From JBLHHI01 sp047614125 (lineage in GTDB: Bacteria; Bacteroidota; Bacteroidia; NS11-12g; UBA9320), in contig JBLHHI010000022.1 of NCBI GenBank assembly GCA_047614125.1, positions 1-31,502 on the forward strand: DNA of 31,502 nt, given 5' to 3'. Positions 8,050-15,939 of this stretch are shown piece after piece. Below the pieces are notes generated by a model. That model saw nothing but the letters and a program-made list of their open reading frames with translations, was not told the DNA's origin and ran no database searches. Within the stretch, counting starts at the first letter, position 1; every line of letters starts with the position of its first letter. The position numbers and the translations under genes were made by a program.

Positions 8050-9078
8050 ATGCCTTTGCGACTTCACTTTATTTTAAGATGCGTGGTAGTTTGTTTGTTG
8101 TTAACCAGTTGCGGTAAGGATGTACTTATTCCCAACGAAAATATTGGTAAACAACCCACGGTGCCGTATGGCTTTCCGGCAATTGCCTACCCTGCTGATA
8201 ATGCCTACACGCTTGCTCGTTGGGAATTGGGTAAGAAGCTTTTTTTCGACCCCGTTTTGTCGGTAGACAGCTCGTTGAGTTGTGGTTCGTGCCATAAACC
8301 CAACTTGGCGTTTAGTGATGAACTTGCAACCACTCCAGGTGTTTTTAATCGCCCGGGAACACGCAATGCTCCTACTCTAGCAAATGTGGCCTATCACCCG
8401 TATTTCACAAGAGAAGGGGGTGTTCCAACCCTCGAAATGCAAGTATTGGTGCCGTTGCAAGAACACAATGAATTTGATTTTAACATCGTAGATGCTGGAG
8501 ACCGATTAGCGAAGATTCCGGATTACATAGAAATGAGCTTAGCCGCTTATAATCGGAAGCCAGACTATTATGTAATTACTCGGGCATTGGCCAATTTTGA
8601 ACGCAGCTTTTTGAGTGGAAATAGCACTTACGATCAGTATATACGTTTTGGGGGTTCCGAAAAAATGACCGCAAAGGCTAAGCTTGGCGCCGACTTGTTT
8701 TTTAGCAACAAAACCAATTGCAGTTCTTGCCACAGCGGTTTTGATTTTACCAATTACAGCTTTGAGAACAACGGTTTATATACGGAATATTCCGATCCCG
8801 GCAGAATGCGGTTAACAGGAAAAGAAGAGGACGCTGCTCGATTTAAGGTGCCATCGCTGCGCAATGTTGCGGTTACTGGCCCGTACATGCACGACGGTTC
8901 AATTCAGAGCTTAGAAGCAGTAATTGAACATTACAATTTGGGTGGGAAAAACCATCCTAATAAATCGGCTGAATTAACGCCTTTAGCGCTCAGCAAAGAA
9001 CAAAAAATCCAACTCCTTGCTTTTTTAGAAAGCTTAACGGACGAGGAATTTATCACCAATTCCAAATTTAGAAAATAA
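8050..9078 (+). CDS. Dihaem cytochrome c peroxidase / MauG-MbnH family lipoprotein (first copy)
   Basis: The product is 342 aa. An N-terminal lipobox LLTS-C21 suggests a lipoprotein. Two haem c sites are present: C78-GS-C81-H82 and C224-SS-C227-H228. VPSLRNVAVTGPYMHDGS (267-284) is the family signature, and VIEHYN (291-296) follows. In bacterial CcpA peroxidases the corresponding helix usually carries an axial Met, whereas MauG uses a Tyr. The Tyr295 here therefore points to the MauG/MbnH side (inference from motif position). MbnH enzymes use H2O2 to oxidise a Trp of their partner MbnP to kynurenine. The gene starts 16 bp after MbnP and its TAA overlaps the ATG of the next peroxidase by one base (TAATG). 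Confidence 0.88.
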   Translation: MPLRLHFILRCVVVCLLLTSCGKDVLIPNENIGKQPTVPYGFPAIAYPADNAYTLARWELGKKLFFDPVLSVDSSLSCGSCHKPNLAFSDELATTPGVFNRPGTRNAPTLANVAYHPYFTREGGVPTLEMQVLVPLQEHNEFDFNIVDAGDRLAKIPDYIEMSLAAYNRKPDYYVITRALANFERSFLSGNSTYDQYIRFGGSEKMTAKAKLGADLFFSNKTNCSSCHSGFDFTNYSFENNGLYTEYSDPGRMRLTGKEEDAARFKVPSLRNVAVTGPYMHDGSIQSLEAVIEHYNLGGKNHPNKSAELTPLALSKEQKIQLLAFLESLTDEEFITNSKFRK

Positions 9079-10196
9079 TGAAAAAAAATAGAACATATTT
9101 ACCCAAAATAAATCATAAGTCGCTCATAATTATGCTATTAGCCCTATGCATTGTATGGATTGGCTGCAAAGACGACGATGTTAAAGAAGATAATGTGGAA
9201 TGGGATCAATCCCCATATACCATTGAATATGGATCCTTTGAAGCGCCGCCAATTGCGGCAGATAATCCATTGACCATTCAAGGTGTAAAGCTCGGAAGAA
9301 TGTTGTTTTACGAGAAAATGCTTTCGGGCGATGGATCGCAAGCATGCGGTTCATGCCACTTACAAGAATTTGCCTTTTCGGACACGGCCACACTTTCCAT
9401 TGGCATTCGAGACAAGTCGGGTAAACGACAAGCCATGGCAACCTTTAACATGGCTTGGAATACCAACGAATTCTTTTGGGATGGTCGATCACATTTGCTG
9501 CGTGATCAGTCTTTGTTACCCATTCAAGATGAATTGGAAATGGATGAAACCTTAGAGAATGTGGAGTCAAAACTATCGTCAAGCAAAACGTATCGAGATC
9601 AGTTTAAACGTGCCTTTGGTTCGGAAGAAGTAACGTCAGAAAAGATGTCGAAAGCAATGGAGCAATTCATGAATTCAATCGTTTCCTATCAATCCAAATA
9701 TGATCGTTTCTTAAAAGACTCAACGGTATTTAGCGTGCAAGAAAAACGCGGGCTACAATTGTTTATGGCCGATTATAATCCATTCTTCCCAAATGAATCT
9801 GGAGCAGATTGTGCGCATTGCCACTCCTCCTTCAACTTCGAAAATGATTTGTATATGAACAATGGATTGGATGCCGAAGCCGACATTAAAGATCAAGGAA
9901 GAGAATCCGTTACCAAAGATCCAAAAGATCGAGGAGCTTTTAAAGTTACTTCCCTCAGAAATATAGCCCTTACTGCTCCGTACATGCACGATGGCCGCTT
10001 TAAAACCCTGGATGAGGTAATTGATCATTACAACAACGATATAAAGCCATCATCGAGTTTAGATCCAGCGTTGGAAAATACGCGAGAAAAAGGCTTGTTT
10101 TTGGATGCGGCAAAAAAGGCCGATTTAAAGGCTTTTTTACAGACGCTAACGGATGAAGAATTGGTGAAGAATCCTGCATTCTCTGACCCCTTTTAG
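9078..10196 (+). CDS. Dihaem cytochrome c peroxidase / MauG-MbnH family lipoprotein (second copy)
   Basis: The product is 372 aa. The lipobox is VWIG-C30. Haem sites are C90-GS-C93-H94 and C245-AH-C248-H249. The signature ALTAPYMHDGR lies at about 297-307, followed by VIDHYN (314-319) with Tyr318 at the MauG-type axial position. It is a diverged paralogue of the preceding gene, about 30 aa longer, with a larger insertion before the second haem (NPFFPNESGAD). The start ATG overlaps the previous stop (TAATG), so translation is probably coupled. It may act on the same MbnP partner, on a second substrate, or as an ordinary H2O2-reducing peroxidase. A strong hairpin at 10224-10246 closes the run. 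Confidence 0.88.
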   Translation: MKKNRTYLPKINHKSLIIMLLALCIVWIGCKDDDVKEDNVEWDQSPYTIEYGSFEAPPIAADNPLTIQGVKLGRMLFYEKMLSGDGSQACGSCHLQEFAFSDTATLSIGIRDKSGKRQAMATFNMAWNTNEFFWDGRSHLLRDQSLLPIQDELEMDETLENVESKLSSSKTYRDQFKRAFGSEEVTSEKMSKAMEQFMNSIVSYQSKYDRFLKDSTVFSVQEKRGLQLFMADYNPFFPNESGADCAHCHSSFNFENDLYMNNGLDAEADIKDQGRESVTKDPKDRGAFKVTSLRNIALTAPYMHDGRFKTLDEVIDHYNNDIKPSSSLDPALENTREKGLFLDAAKKADLKAFLQTLTDEELVKNPAFSDPF

Positions 10197-10223
10197 AAAG
10201 TTTATTAAGTAAGACAAACACAT

Positions 10224-10246
10224 GGAGCGGTAAATTTCACCGCTCC
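10224..10246. terminator. Bidirectional terminator hairpin between convergent genes
   Basis: GGAGCGGT (10224-10231) and ACCGCTCC (10239-10246) form a perfect 8-bp stem with a 7-nt AT-rich loop. It lies between the converging dihaem peroxidase and TonB_C-like genes and overlaps the stop codon of the latter. There is no long T run on either side. Confidence 0.55.
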
Positions 10247-11214
10247 TCCGCGGTATTTATATAGTTGGTGCAGAGCGTTCGCATTTCAAGCCAAGTTCTG
10301 TCGAAGGCGGGGTGCCTTGCTCGACTGTTCTTGTACGAATCCATTTGGTCTATATCAATGATCCACAGCACATTAACGGGCTTGCCGCCACGCATGGCCG
10401 GAGTAATACTTGGGTAATCTGCCATTCGCTTCATTAATTCAAGAATGTATGGATGATCGTGGTCGTAGTTCCCCCCTCCCATCCGAAGATTCACAATCTG
10501 ACCTTCCTTAGTTATTATGCAAACCATGTTGCGTACAGTGTACATTGGTTCGTTATAGTAATAAACCGTATCCACCATACGCATAGCATTAAATGAAAGC
10601 CCATTCCTGAAATTTGGGTTTTGATCTATTTGCTCGGTATTGAGAATGCGCCCAGATATCTTGGTTGCAGGAAAGATGAAATATGATTTTCTGTTTGATG
10701 GATCTTGCTTAGGTAAGAACACTTCGTACCACAAAACCGTTCGTGCATACAAAGACGTGGTTTGAAAGGTGTCTTTTTTTACCAGTGGAATGAGCGAACT
10801 TGCTGAACCTCGTTCAATAAAATTCTTACCGTAGTGCTTAATGGAATATCCGCCATCTTTTTGCTTGTTAAAACGCCATTTAACAACGTTTTGACCCTGT
10901 CGCTGAATAGACATCGTTGAATCATCTAGGAGGCGATACACTTCACCGAAACAGATTCTTTTTTGGTCGTAGTAATAGCAATATTCTACTTTTTTGTGGG
11001 TTTCACTAAAGGTTATTAATTCCCTTGCTCGATCGAGTTGAAAAACAAAATTGATGTCGTGAACCGGCCACATTGAGCTGAGATAGTACTTGCTTGGTTC
11101 CAGCTTTACGGTGTCTTGAGCCGTTGCAAATTCGGCAAACACACACCACAAGCCCATTCCCATAAGCAATGATATATATTTGATTTTCAAACTACTAACC
11201 CTCCAAATACTCAT
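10237..11214 (-). CDS. Exported protein with C-terminal TonB_C-like domain
   Basis: The product is 325 aa. An N-terminal signal peptide (about 1-32) ends FATA-Q. The middle has no family I recognise. The last 90 or so residues read as a degenerate TonB C-terminal fold: a beta segment IITKEGQIVNLRM, then ILELMKRMADYPSITPAMRG and GKPVNVLWIIDI, matching the family pattern kkmPxWxPaxxxGkpVxxxxxxPI. In Bacteroidota many free-standing TonB_C proteins are periplasmic partners of regulatory or peptidase genes. It begins 11 bp after the M48 peptidase, so the two are almost certainly one operon. There is no ExbB/D nearby. A role linked to the peptidase is inferred from position only. Confidence 0.7.
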   Translation of the reverse strand: MSIWRVSSLKIKYISLLMGMGLWCVFAEFATAQDTVKLEPSKYYLSSMWPVHDINFVFQLDRARELITFSETHKKVEYCYYYDQKRICFGEVYRLLDDSTMSIQRQGQNVVKWRFNKQKDGGYSIKHYGKNFIERGSASSLIPLVKKDTFQTTSLYARTVLWYEVFLPKQDPSNRKSYFIFPATKISGRILNTEQIDQNPNFRNGLSFNAMRMVDTVYYYNEPMYTVRNMVCIITKEGQIVNLRMGGGNYDHDHPYILELMKRMADYPSITPAMRGGKPVNVLWIIDIDQMDSYKNSRARHPAFDRTWLEMRTLCTNYINTAEER

Positions 11215-11225
11215 TTATCCATGTG

Positions 11226-13307
11226 TTATTTTTCCGCCAGTTCGTGATGAAAAGTTAAAATGCTTCCTATGCTTTTTTGATCCAATCGTTGGCAGTTACC
11301 AAGGCTTGTATCTATTTTTTGCAACAACCGATCAAAGGCACCGGTTTCGAACATATTACCCTTGTATGTTCTAAACGGACCGCCATCCAATAAAGTTGCA
11401 ACCAGTTCTTCTTTTGTCTCAATGTTGGGCAATGTAACAAAATCTAGTTTATCGAAGGTTTGAAGTTCATCATTTGCCGCAGTTAATAAACGCGTGGTTT
11501 TGTTTGTATACGATTCCAGTTGTACAATTTGGACTTCATCTTGTTTTTGAAGCTCTGCTAAACGTTGCATCAAGTCTACCTTGGTTGCCACTAAAAGCTT
11601 ATAGAAAAGTGTAATTGCTCTATGTTGGTTGTACGCTTTTAATAGTTGTGGCAATTTGCCCTGTTCCTTTGCCAACGTATAATGAACTCGGCAAAAGGAA
11701 GCATCCCAATCCTTAAAGTTTTCATTGAAGATGAGTTCACGATCTTCAAGAAGTTTATTATATCCTTCTTGCAAGCGCTTTTTTGTGAACGTATCGCCCG
11801 AATAAGTGAATGATTTTTCTGCTGTATTTCCCTCGGCAATTTTTTGTGCCTTCAGCATTAAAGCATCAATATCCCAAATGGGTTGCATTATTTCCCTTAA
11901 GTTGGATTTTAATTGGTTTAAAGTAGGAAGCGCGCTGATCTCTGTCAATTCTTCTTCTTGAGGGATGTACATGAACCGATGTTCAAAGGTGTCGTGATAT
12001 TCCGACAACAATTCCTTGCCAGCTCGTTCCGATTTGATAAAGTCCTCAAAAACAACGTCTTCTACCGGATCTTTTGGTTTTAGATCTAAATAGGTTCGAT
12101 AAATTAGCTTCGTCATTTTAGCTTGTAAATCGGTTGGATCGCCAAACAAGAACCAAGGTGAACGCTCATCGGTCTCGCATGGAATGAAGGGTTTTTTTGC
12201 GTTGCTTTCTCGGTGGTCGTTCGGTGGATGACTTGCATACATTCCTGCTTTGGACACTTCAGAGGTCATAAAAAAGTGAACGTTTCCATTCGCATCTTTT
12301 GGCAGTTCCGTTCGTTTCTGGTGAAGGTTGGCCGCATTTCGTTTCAACTCCTGCGCATTATGCGCATAGAGGTTATTAACGAAATATCCTTTTTTAGAGG
12401 CGAGAAAAGCATGACTTACGGTTTCATTCCAAGTAGTACTTCCCGGATCTAACTTCCACAAACCGGATAGGATGGCCTCACTGCCCGCAGCTTTAACTGC
12501 CACCTTATCTGCGTTGAACTCCATCTCGCGAGACAACGATGAATGCATGATGTTGAGGAATTTATAAAAGAGTCCGAGCAGTTGCCGAATGAGCCAAACA
12601 ATGGGAGATATGATCCAAGCCGGTAGCGACAGTCGAAGATCGGAAGCTCTCCAATTGGCCAAAATATCGTCCCAACCATCACGAGTAAAGATCATATCAT
12701 GAATGATGGTATTGGCCGAATGGATGTAACTTCCTATTTTCATGCTTCGCTGTGCGAAGTGGCCAAACTCATGTGCCACAATTGCTTTAAACTCTGTGAG
12801 GTTTACGCAATCGATTAAGCCCATACCAATGGTCAGATTTTTCTTGGTAGGCAAAAACAAACTCTGCCACGTATTGGTGTACGACACATAGGCATTCACA
12901 TCGGGATCTACGTAAATGTCTTTCGGAAGGGGTGCACCTGTTTCGGCACAGATCTTTTTAATAAAATCTTCCAATTCGGGGTTTTGCCCTTTAAGGAGTG
13001 GAAGGCGATTGTTGGGTTGAACGTTTTTCAGTTTAAAAATAAACTTAACCGTAAAGAAGAGCAACATCGCAGATCCAGCAACCGCAAAGATTTTAACCAT
13101 AATGGTGAACTTATTAACGTATTCGATGGGGTAAATGATGGTCCAATAGGTTAAGGCCGCCAATCCAACCACCATACTTAGGTATAAAATAAAGAATAAG
13201 ATGATGGCGGCTATGGCCAAGATGGCTCTATATTTATACGAAGCTGGGAGTTCTGTGAAGTTGGCAGGAAGCGATTTGGGACTTGGTGGATAAAAATCTT
13301 TCGTCAT
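11226..13307 (-). CDS. M48 family membrane metallopeptidase
   Basis: A long M48 member (693 aa). Two hydrophobic segments near the N-terminus (about 28-58 and 68-92) anchor it. The zinc motif HEFGH is at 179-183 and the third ligand lies in EFNAD (263-267). A further hydrophobic segment (about 228-250) lies between them. The C-terminal 300 residues are charged, probably helical, and not recognised. M48 proteases cleave membrane or envelope proteins (HtpX, BepA/LoiP and Ste24 groups); this long form with a large C-terminal extension is seen in Bacteroidota, and its substrate is not known to me. It is the first gene of a two-gene operon with the TonB_C-like exported protein. Confidence 0.88.
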   Translation of the reverse strand: MTKDFYPPSPKSLPANFTELPASYKYRAILAIAAIILFFILYLSMVVGLAALTYWTIIYPIEYVNKFTIMVKIFAVAGSAMLLFFTVKFIFKLKNVQPNNRLPLLKGQNPELEDFIKKICAETGAPLPKDIYVDPDVNAYVSYTNTWQSLFLPTKKNLTIGMGLIDCVNLTEFKAIVAHEFGHFAQRSMKIGSYIHSANTIIHDMIFTRDGWDDILANWRASDLRLSLPAWIISPIVWLIRQLLGLFYKFLNIMHSSLSREMEFNADKVAVKAAGSEAILSGLWKLDPGSTTWNETVSHAFLASKKGYFVNNLYAHNAQELKRNAANLHQKRTELPKDANGNVHFFMTSEVSKAGMYASHPPNDHRESNAKKPFIPCETDERSPWFLFGDPTDLQAKMTKLIYRTYLDLKPKDPVEDVVFEDFIKSERAGKELLSEYHDTFEHRFMYIPQEEELTEISALPTLNQLKSNLREIMQPIWDIDALMLKAQKIAEGNTAEKSFTYSGDTFTKKRLQEGYNKLLEDRELIFNENFKDWDASFCRVHYTLAKEQGKLPQLLKAYNQHRAITLFYKLLVATKVDLMQRLAELQKQDEVQIVQLESYTNKTTRLLTAANDELQTFDKLDFVTLPNIETKEELVATLLDGGPFRTYKGNMFETGAFDRLLQKIDTSLGNCQRLDQKSIGSILTFHHELAEK

Positions 13308-13388
13308 GGCTTATTGATTAGAGAAGCCAAATACGGGAATTATTTTGGAAACTGCAAGAGCGATATACACGCTTTTTCGAAATCCATT

Positions 13389-13565
13389 CTACGCGTTTAA
13401 TTCATTGATTGCATTAATTTCTTGAAGTACTGAATCTGCTTCTGCCATCTTTGCATCCCCCTGTTTTCTGTTAATTCTAGAAAGTTTATAGGATGCTTCC
13501 AGCAGCGATTCGTATTTTTTCTCCAAAATTTGAACTTTTGTTTTTCTTTTAAATATTCCAAACAT
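13389..13565 (-). CDS. Lacal_2735-like small protein
   Basis: A 58-aa reading frame runs from ATG at 13565 to TAG at 13389-13391. It begins MFGIFKRKTKVQILEKKYES and continues with a helical, charged segment containing YKLSRINRKQGDAKMAEAD. This pattern (MFG-F-K, YxxLLxEAxKLSxxNRxxxDxKxAEAD) is the Bacteroidota family called Lacal_2735 in annotations; no function is known. It is cytosolic, coiled-coil-like and lacks Cys. The overlapping longer reading frame at 13397-13591 is a shadow. The gene stands alone between the M48 operon and the DsbA remnant. Confidence 0.75.
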   Translation of the reverse strand: MFGIFKRKTKVQILEKKYESLLEASYKLSRINRKQGDAKMAEADSVLQEINAINELNA

Positions 13566-13666
13566 ACTTTGCCTTTGTGTTTAATGTACATAAGGATTTA
13601 AGCCAAATATTGTTCATTGCCAAGGCATTATATATTTCTTTGGCCCAATTACTTTCCAACTCGCAT

Positions 13667-14140
13667 TTATTTTGGCGCCCAGTATAGGCTGCCATTTTTG
13701 GTAGTTGTTTTGTGCATTTTGCCCCGCAAACATTGGCTTTCCAACACCTCGTAAGCAGTTGATCCTTCGATCAATGCTAATTCTGAATATTCTCGAGTCG
13801 TAAGTGTTGGATAGCGTTGGAACAAAGCATCTAAGGATGTGTTGTAAGGGGTTTTCTTCGCTTCTGGGTACAACTTTAAAACAGCCTCTTCAAAGTATTG
13901 ATACGACCGAGCTCCATATACCATCTCGGAAGTTGTTGAATCATGAACAAAAAACAAGGTTGGAAACCCTCGGACGCCCATGCTTTTGCCTAAAGATAAA
14001 TCTCTTTTAAAAAGAATCTCAGCATCTTTCTCATAATTTCTTTTTAACCTGAGTTCGATTAATCTTTTAAAATTCAGATTTGGATAGAGGCCAAGTAGTG
14101 AGGCGAAAACAGAAAGGTTTATGTTTATAAACTGACTGAT
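13667..14140 (-). pseudogene. 5'-truncated DsbA-family (thioredoxin-like) remnant
   Basis: The frame is open on the minus strand from a TAA at 14141-14143 to the stop at 13667, but the only ATG is internal at 13981. The readable part begins near YEKDAEILFKRDLSLGKSMG, then VRGFPTLFFVHD, with the cis-Pro motif (GFPT) of DsbA/FrnE/SpxH-like thioredoxin folds. A helical tail with YPTLTTREYSELA follows. The N-terminal half of the fold, with its CxxC active site, is absent. The DsbA-like similarity fades at about 14046-14078, exactly where a dispersed 30-bp repeat sits. It is probably a dead remnant. A short expressed 104-aa protein from 13981 is possible but would lack catalysis. Confidence 0.65.
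14046..14078 (-). repeat. Dispersed about 30-bp repeat, copy A
   Basis: The plus strand reads AACCTGAGTTCGATTAA and then TCTTTTAAAATTCAG. The reverse complement matches copies B (14190-14219) and C (19261-19290) at TCGAACTCAGGTT and TGAATT, with an altered middle. It is inverted relative to B and C and lies at the 5' limit of the recognisable DsbA remnant. Confidence 0.5.
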
Positions 14141-14189
14141 TTAAACGAAGCTAAATGGGTTTCTTATACAAAAGCCCGCAATTCACTTG

Positions 14190-14219
14190 TGAATTCAAAA
14201 TATGAATCTAACTCAGGTT
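14190..14219 (+). repeat. Dispersed about 30-bp repeat, copy B
   Basis: TGAATTCAAAATATGAATCT followed by AACTCAGGTT. It differs from copy C (19261-19290) at a single base (T for G). It is preceded by a perfect AATTCAC-tt-GTGAATT palindrome that overlaps its start, and lies between the DsbA remnant and the YitT terminator hairpin. Confidence 0.7.
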
Positions 14220-14230
14220 CAAACAATGGA

Positions 14231-14265
14231 AAACCCAGGATGCGTCAAGAATGCGTTCTGGGTTT
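14231..14265. terminator. Terminator-like hairpin downstream of YitT-family gene
   Basis: AAACCCAG (14231-14238) and CTGGGTTT (14258-14265) are perfect complements around a 19-nt loop that holds a GATGCGT/AATGCGT direct repeat. On the minus strand it ends in TTTTCC, 17 bp after the YitT-family stop codon. The long loop makes it a moderate candidate. Confidence 0.5.
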
Positions 14266-14281
14266 ATTGATAGATAAAGTA

Positions 14282-15169
14282 TTAGTGTTTGCGATTCTGT
14301 TTGATGATTCCGCCTTTTACCTCTTTAATGCTTTGAACATAAAAGAAGGCATTTGGATCGGCCTCTGAGATTACCTCTTTCATTCGGTGCATTTCCAAAC
14401 GAGTAACAACGGTCATCACAATATCGCAGTCGTGTTTTACATCAAAAGCACCCGGCAAGTAGCCCCGCTCTCCCTTATACACCGAAATAGCTTTGTCAAA
14501 GTCGTTTACAATGATCGACTTAACTTGTTCGTATTCTTTCGAGATAATAGTAAGTGCCGTATACTCTTCAAAGCCGTCAACCACATAATCGGAAGTTCTG
14601 GTGGCAGCAAAATACGTAATGATTGAGTACATAGCCGCGTTAAGTCCAAAGCTAAAGGCGGCACAAAGGAAGATTATTGAATTGATCAACAGAATAATTT
14701 CGCTCACCGAAAAGCCCGATTTCTTATTGGTATATTCAGCAATGATCTCCATTCCGTCAATTACACCTCCACCACGAATCACCAAGCCAATTCCCAAGCC
14801 GATTAAAAATCCACCAAAAACGGCAATCAGTATCTTGTCTTGAGTAATGGTTTGAACATCAAAAAATTGCATACATAAACCCAACATCACAATGGCTAGA
14901 AATGATTGAATGGCAAAGGTGGCGCCCAATCTACGATAACCGATGTAGAGGAAGGGTAGGTTTAGAACAACCAACACTAAACTCATGTTTATGTGCGAAA
15001 ATTCATGTATTAAGATGGAAATACCCGTAACACCTCCATCTAAAAAGTGATTTGGAATCATAAAGCCTTCTAAAGCAAAGAAGGCACAAAGCACTCCGGC
15101 CATGGTGTAGAACAACCATGACAACGAAAAAATGCTTTCCCATTCAATTTTAGACTTATCGTGCGACAT
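14282..15169 (-). CDS. YitT family membrane protein (DUF161/DUF2179)
   Basis: The product is 295 aa. About five or six hydrophobic segments cover residues 15-180, including the family signature FMIPNHFLDGGVTGIS near residues 32-47 and GLGIGLVIRGGGVIDGMEI. The C-terminal soluble part (about 215-285), with YKGERGYLPGAFDVKHDCDI and RLEMHRMKEVISEADPNAFF, is a DUF2179 domain. The family has an unknown transport-like role in the cytoplasmic membrane. It begins 23 bp after the HD-domain gene on the same strand and ends before a terminator-like hairpin, so the pair is likely an operon. Confidence 0.88.
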   Translation of the reverse strand: MSHDKSKIEWESIFSLSWLFYTMAGVLCAFFALEGFMIPNHFLDGGVTGISILIHEFSHINMSLVLVVLNLPFLYIGYRRLGATFAIQSFLAIVMLGLCMQFFDVQTITQDKILIAVFGGFLIGLGIGLVIRGGGVIDGMEIIAEYTNKKSGFSVSEIILLINSIIFLCAAFSFGLNAAMYSIITYFAATRTSDYVVDGFEEYTALTIISKEYEQVKSIIVNDFDKAISVYKGERGYLPGAFDVKHDCDIVMTVVTRLEMHRMKEVISEADPNAFFYVQSIKEVKGGIIKQNRKH

Positions 15170-15192
15170 GGTTATTTATGTTTTGAGATGGG

Positions 15193-15780
15193 TTATTCCC
15201 AACCCCATTTATCCCTGATTTCTTGGATGTACTTTTGTTTAACGGGTTCTCTATTTCGGAGCGCCCAATCCGTCCTGAAGCGATGCTTAGATAAGAAATT
15301 CACCTGCAATCGATCCCATTCTTCTTCATTTGAAATAACCTTGAACACTAAAAATTCTCTGAATAAGGTCTCTCCTACGGTATAAAATCGATCCGTTCCC
15401 AGATAGTCTAAATCTGCATCGCAAATGATCTCCTCCATCAACGTATGTGGTTGTTGCGGTATGCGAGTTGCTGCAATTAGATTACAAATCACATCTATAT
15501 CCGAAGGGCTGTACCCCCATTCTGGGAGCGTTTCCTTTACGTAATTAATCGCTTGTTCTTCATGATTGCTGTAGTTCCACATGATACCTAAATCATGCAT
15601 AAGTGCCGCCGTTCTTAATAAATAGGCTTCTGATTTGGGTATTTTCAATCGCTTGATGTATTGATTGCAAACATGCAAAACATCTAAGGTATGATGAACA
15701 CCGTGGTAAGAAAGCGAAGCAGGAATTTCGCTTGTAATCTTATTAATTATAAAATTTTTTAGCTTTCGTATATTCATCAA
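15193..15780 (-). CDS. HD domain metal-dependent phosphohydrolase
   Basis: The product is 195 aa. HD-superfamily metal ligands are visible: H30 in YHGVHHTLDV, H62-D63 in LMHDLG, and D121 in IICDADLDYLG. H73 and H112 are further conserved-type histidines. The family hydrolyses phosphate esters, often nucleotides. The short single-domain form with a DADxDYLG motif is common in Bacteroidota, and its substrate is unknown. A good promoter, TTG-N20-TATCTTTG, lies about 90 bp upstream. The YitT-family gene follows after 23 bp. Confidence 0.83.
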   Translation of the reverse strand: MMNIRKLKNFIINKITSEIPASLSYHGVHHTLDVLHVCNQYIKRLKIPKSEAYLLRTAALMHDLGIMWNYSNHEEQAINYVKETLPEWGYSPSDIDVICNLIAATRIPQQPHTLMEEIICDADLDYLGTDRFYTVGETLFREFLVFKVISNEEEWDRLQVNFLSKHRFRTDWALRNREPVKQKYIQEIRDKWGWE

Positions 15781-15869
15781 ATTCGCCTGTTGCTTTTCCT
15801 TTTTTCAGATTTCTTTATTGCGTTGATGCTATCAATTTGCTCGTACAAGGCGGTTAAATTACGTCAAAT

Positions 15870-15900
15870 CAAAGATATGTAAATGCTTTAGAATTCACAA
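15870..15900 (-). promoter_or_regulatory. Bacteroidota-type promoter for HD/YitT operon
   Basis: On the minus strand TTG (15900-15898) is followed after exactly 20 bp by TATCTTTG (15877-15870), fitting the TTG-N17-23-TAnnTTTG consensus. It points to the HD-domain gene with a leader of roughly 80 nt. This is the best full match to that consensus that I noticed in the window. Confidence 0.65.
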
Positions 15901-15939
15901 TCAGCCATTTATGAAAGATTTGTTAGACACTTTATGTTT

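Noticed and set aside
6329..10196. A methanobactin biosynthesis cluster around the MbnP/MbnH genes
   Set aside because: No MbnB or MbnC homologue and no plausible Cys-containing precursor peptide gene is seen in the window. MbnP/MbnH pairs also occur without methanobactin genes.
13397..13591. A 64-aa minus-strand frame near the M48 gene
   Set aside because: It is the wrong frame. The overlapping 58-aa frame at 13389-13565 matches a known small family (MFG-F-K start and NRKQGDAKMAEAD).
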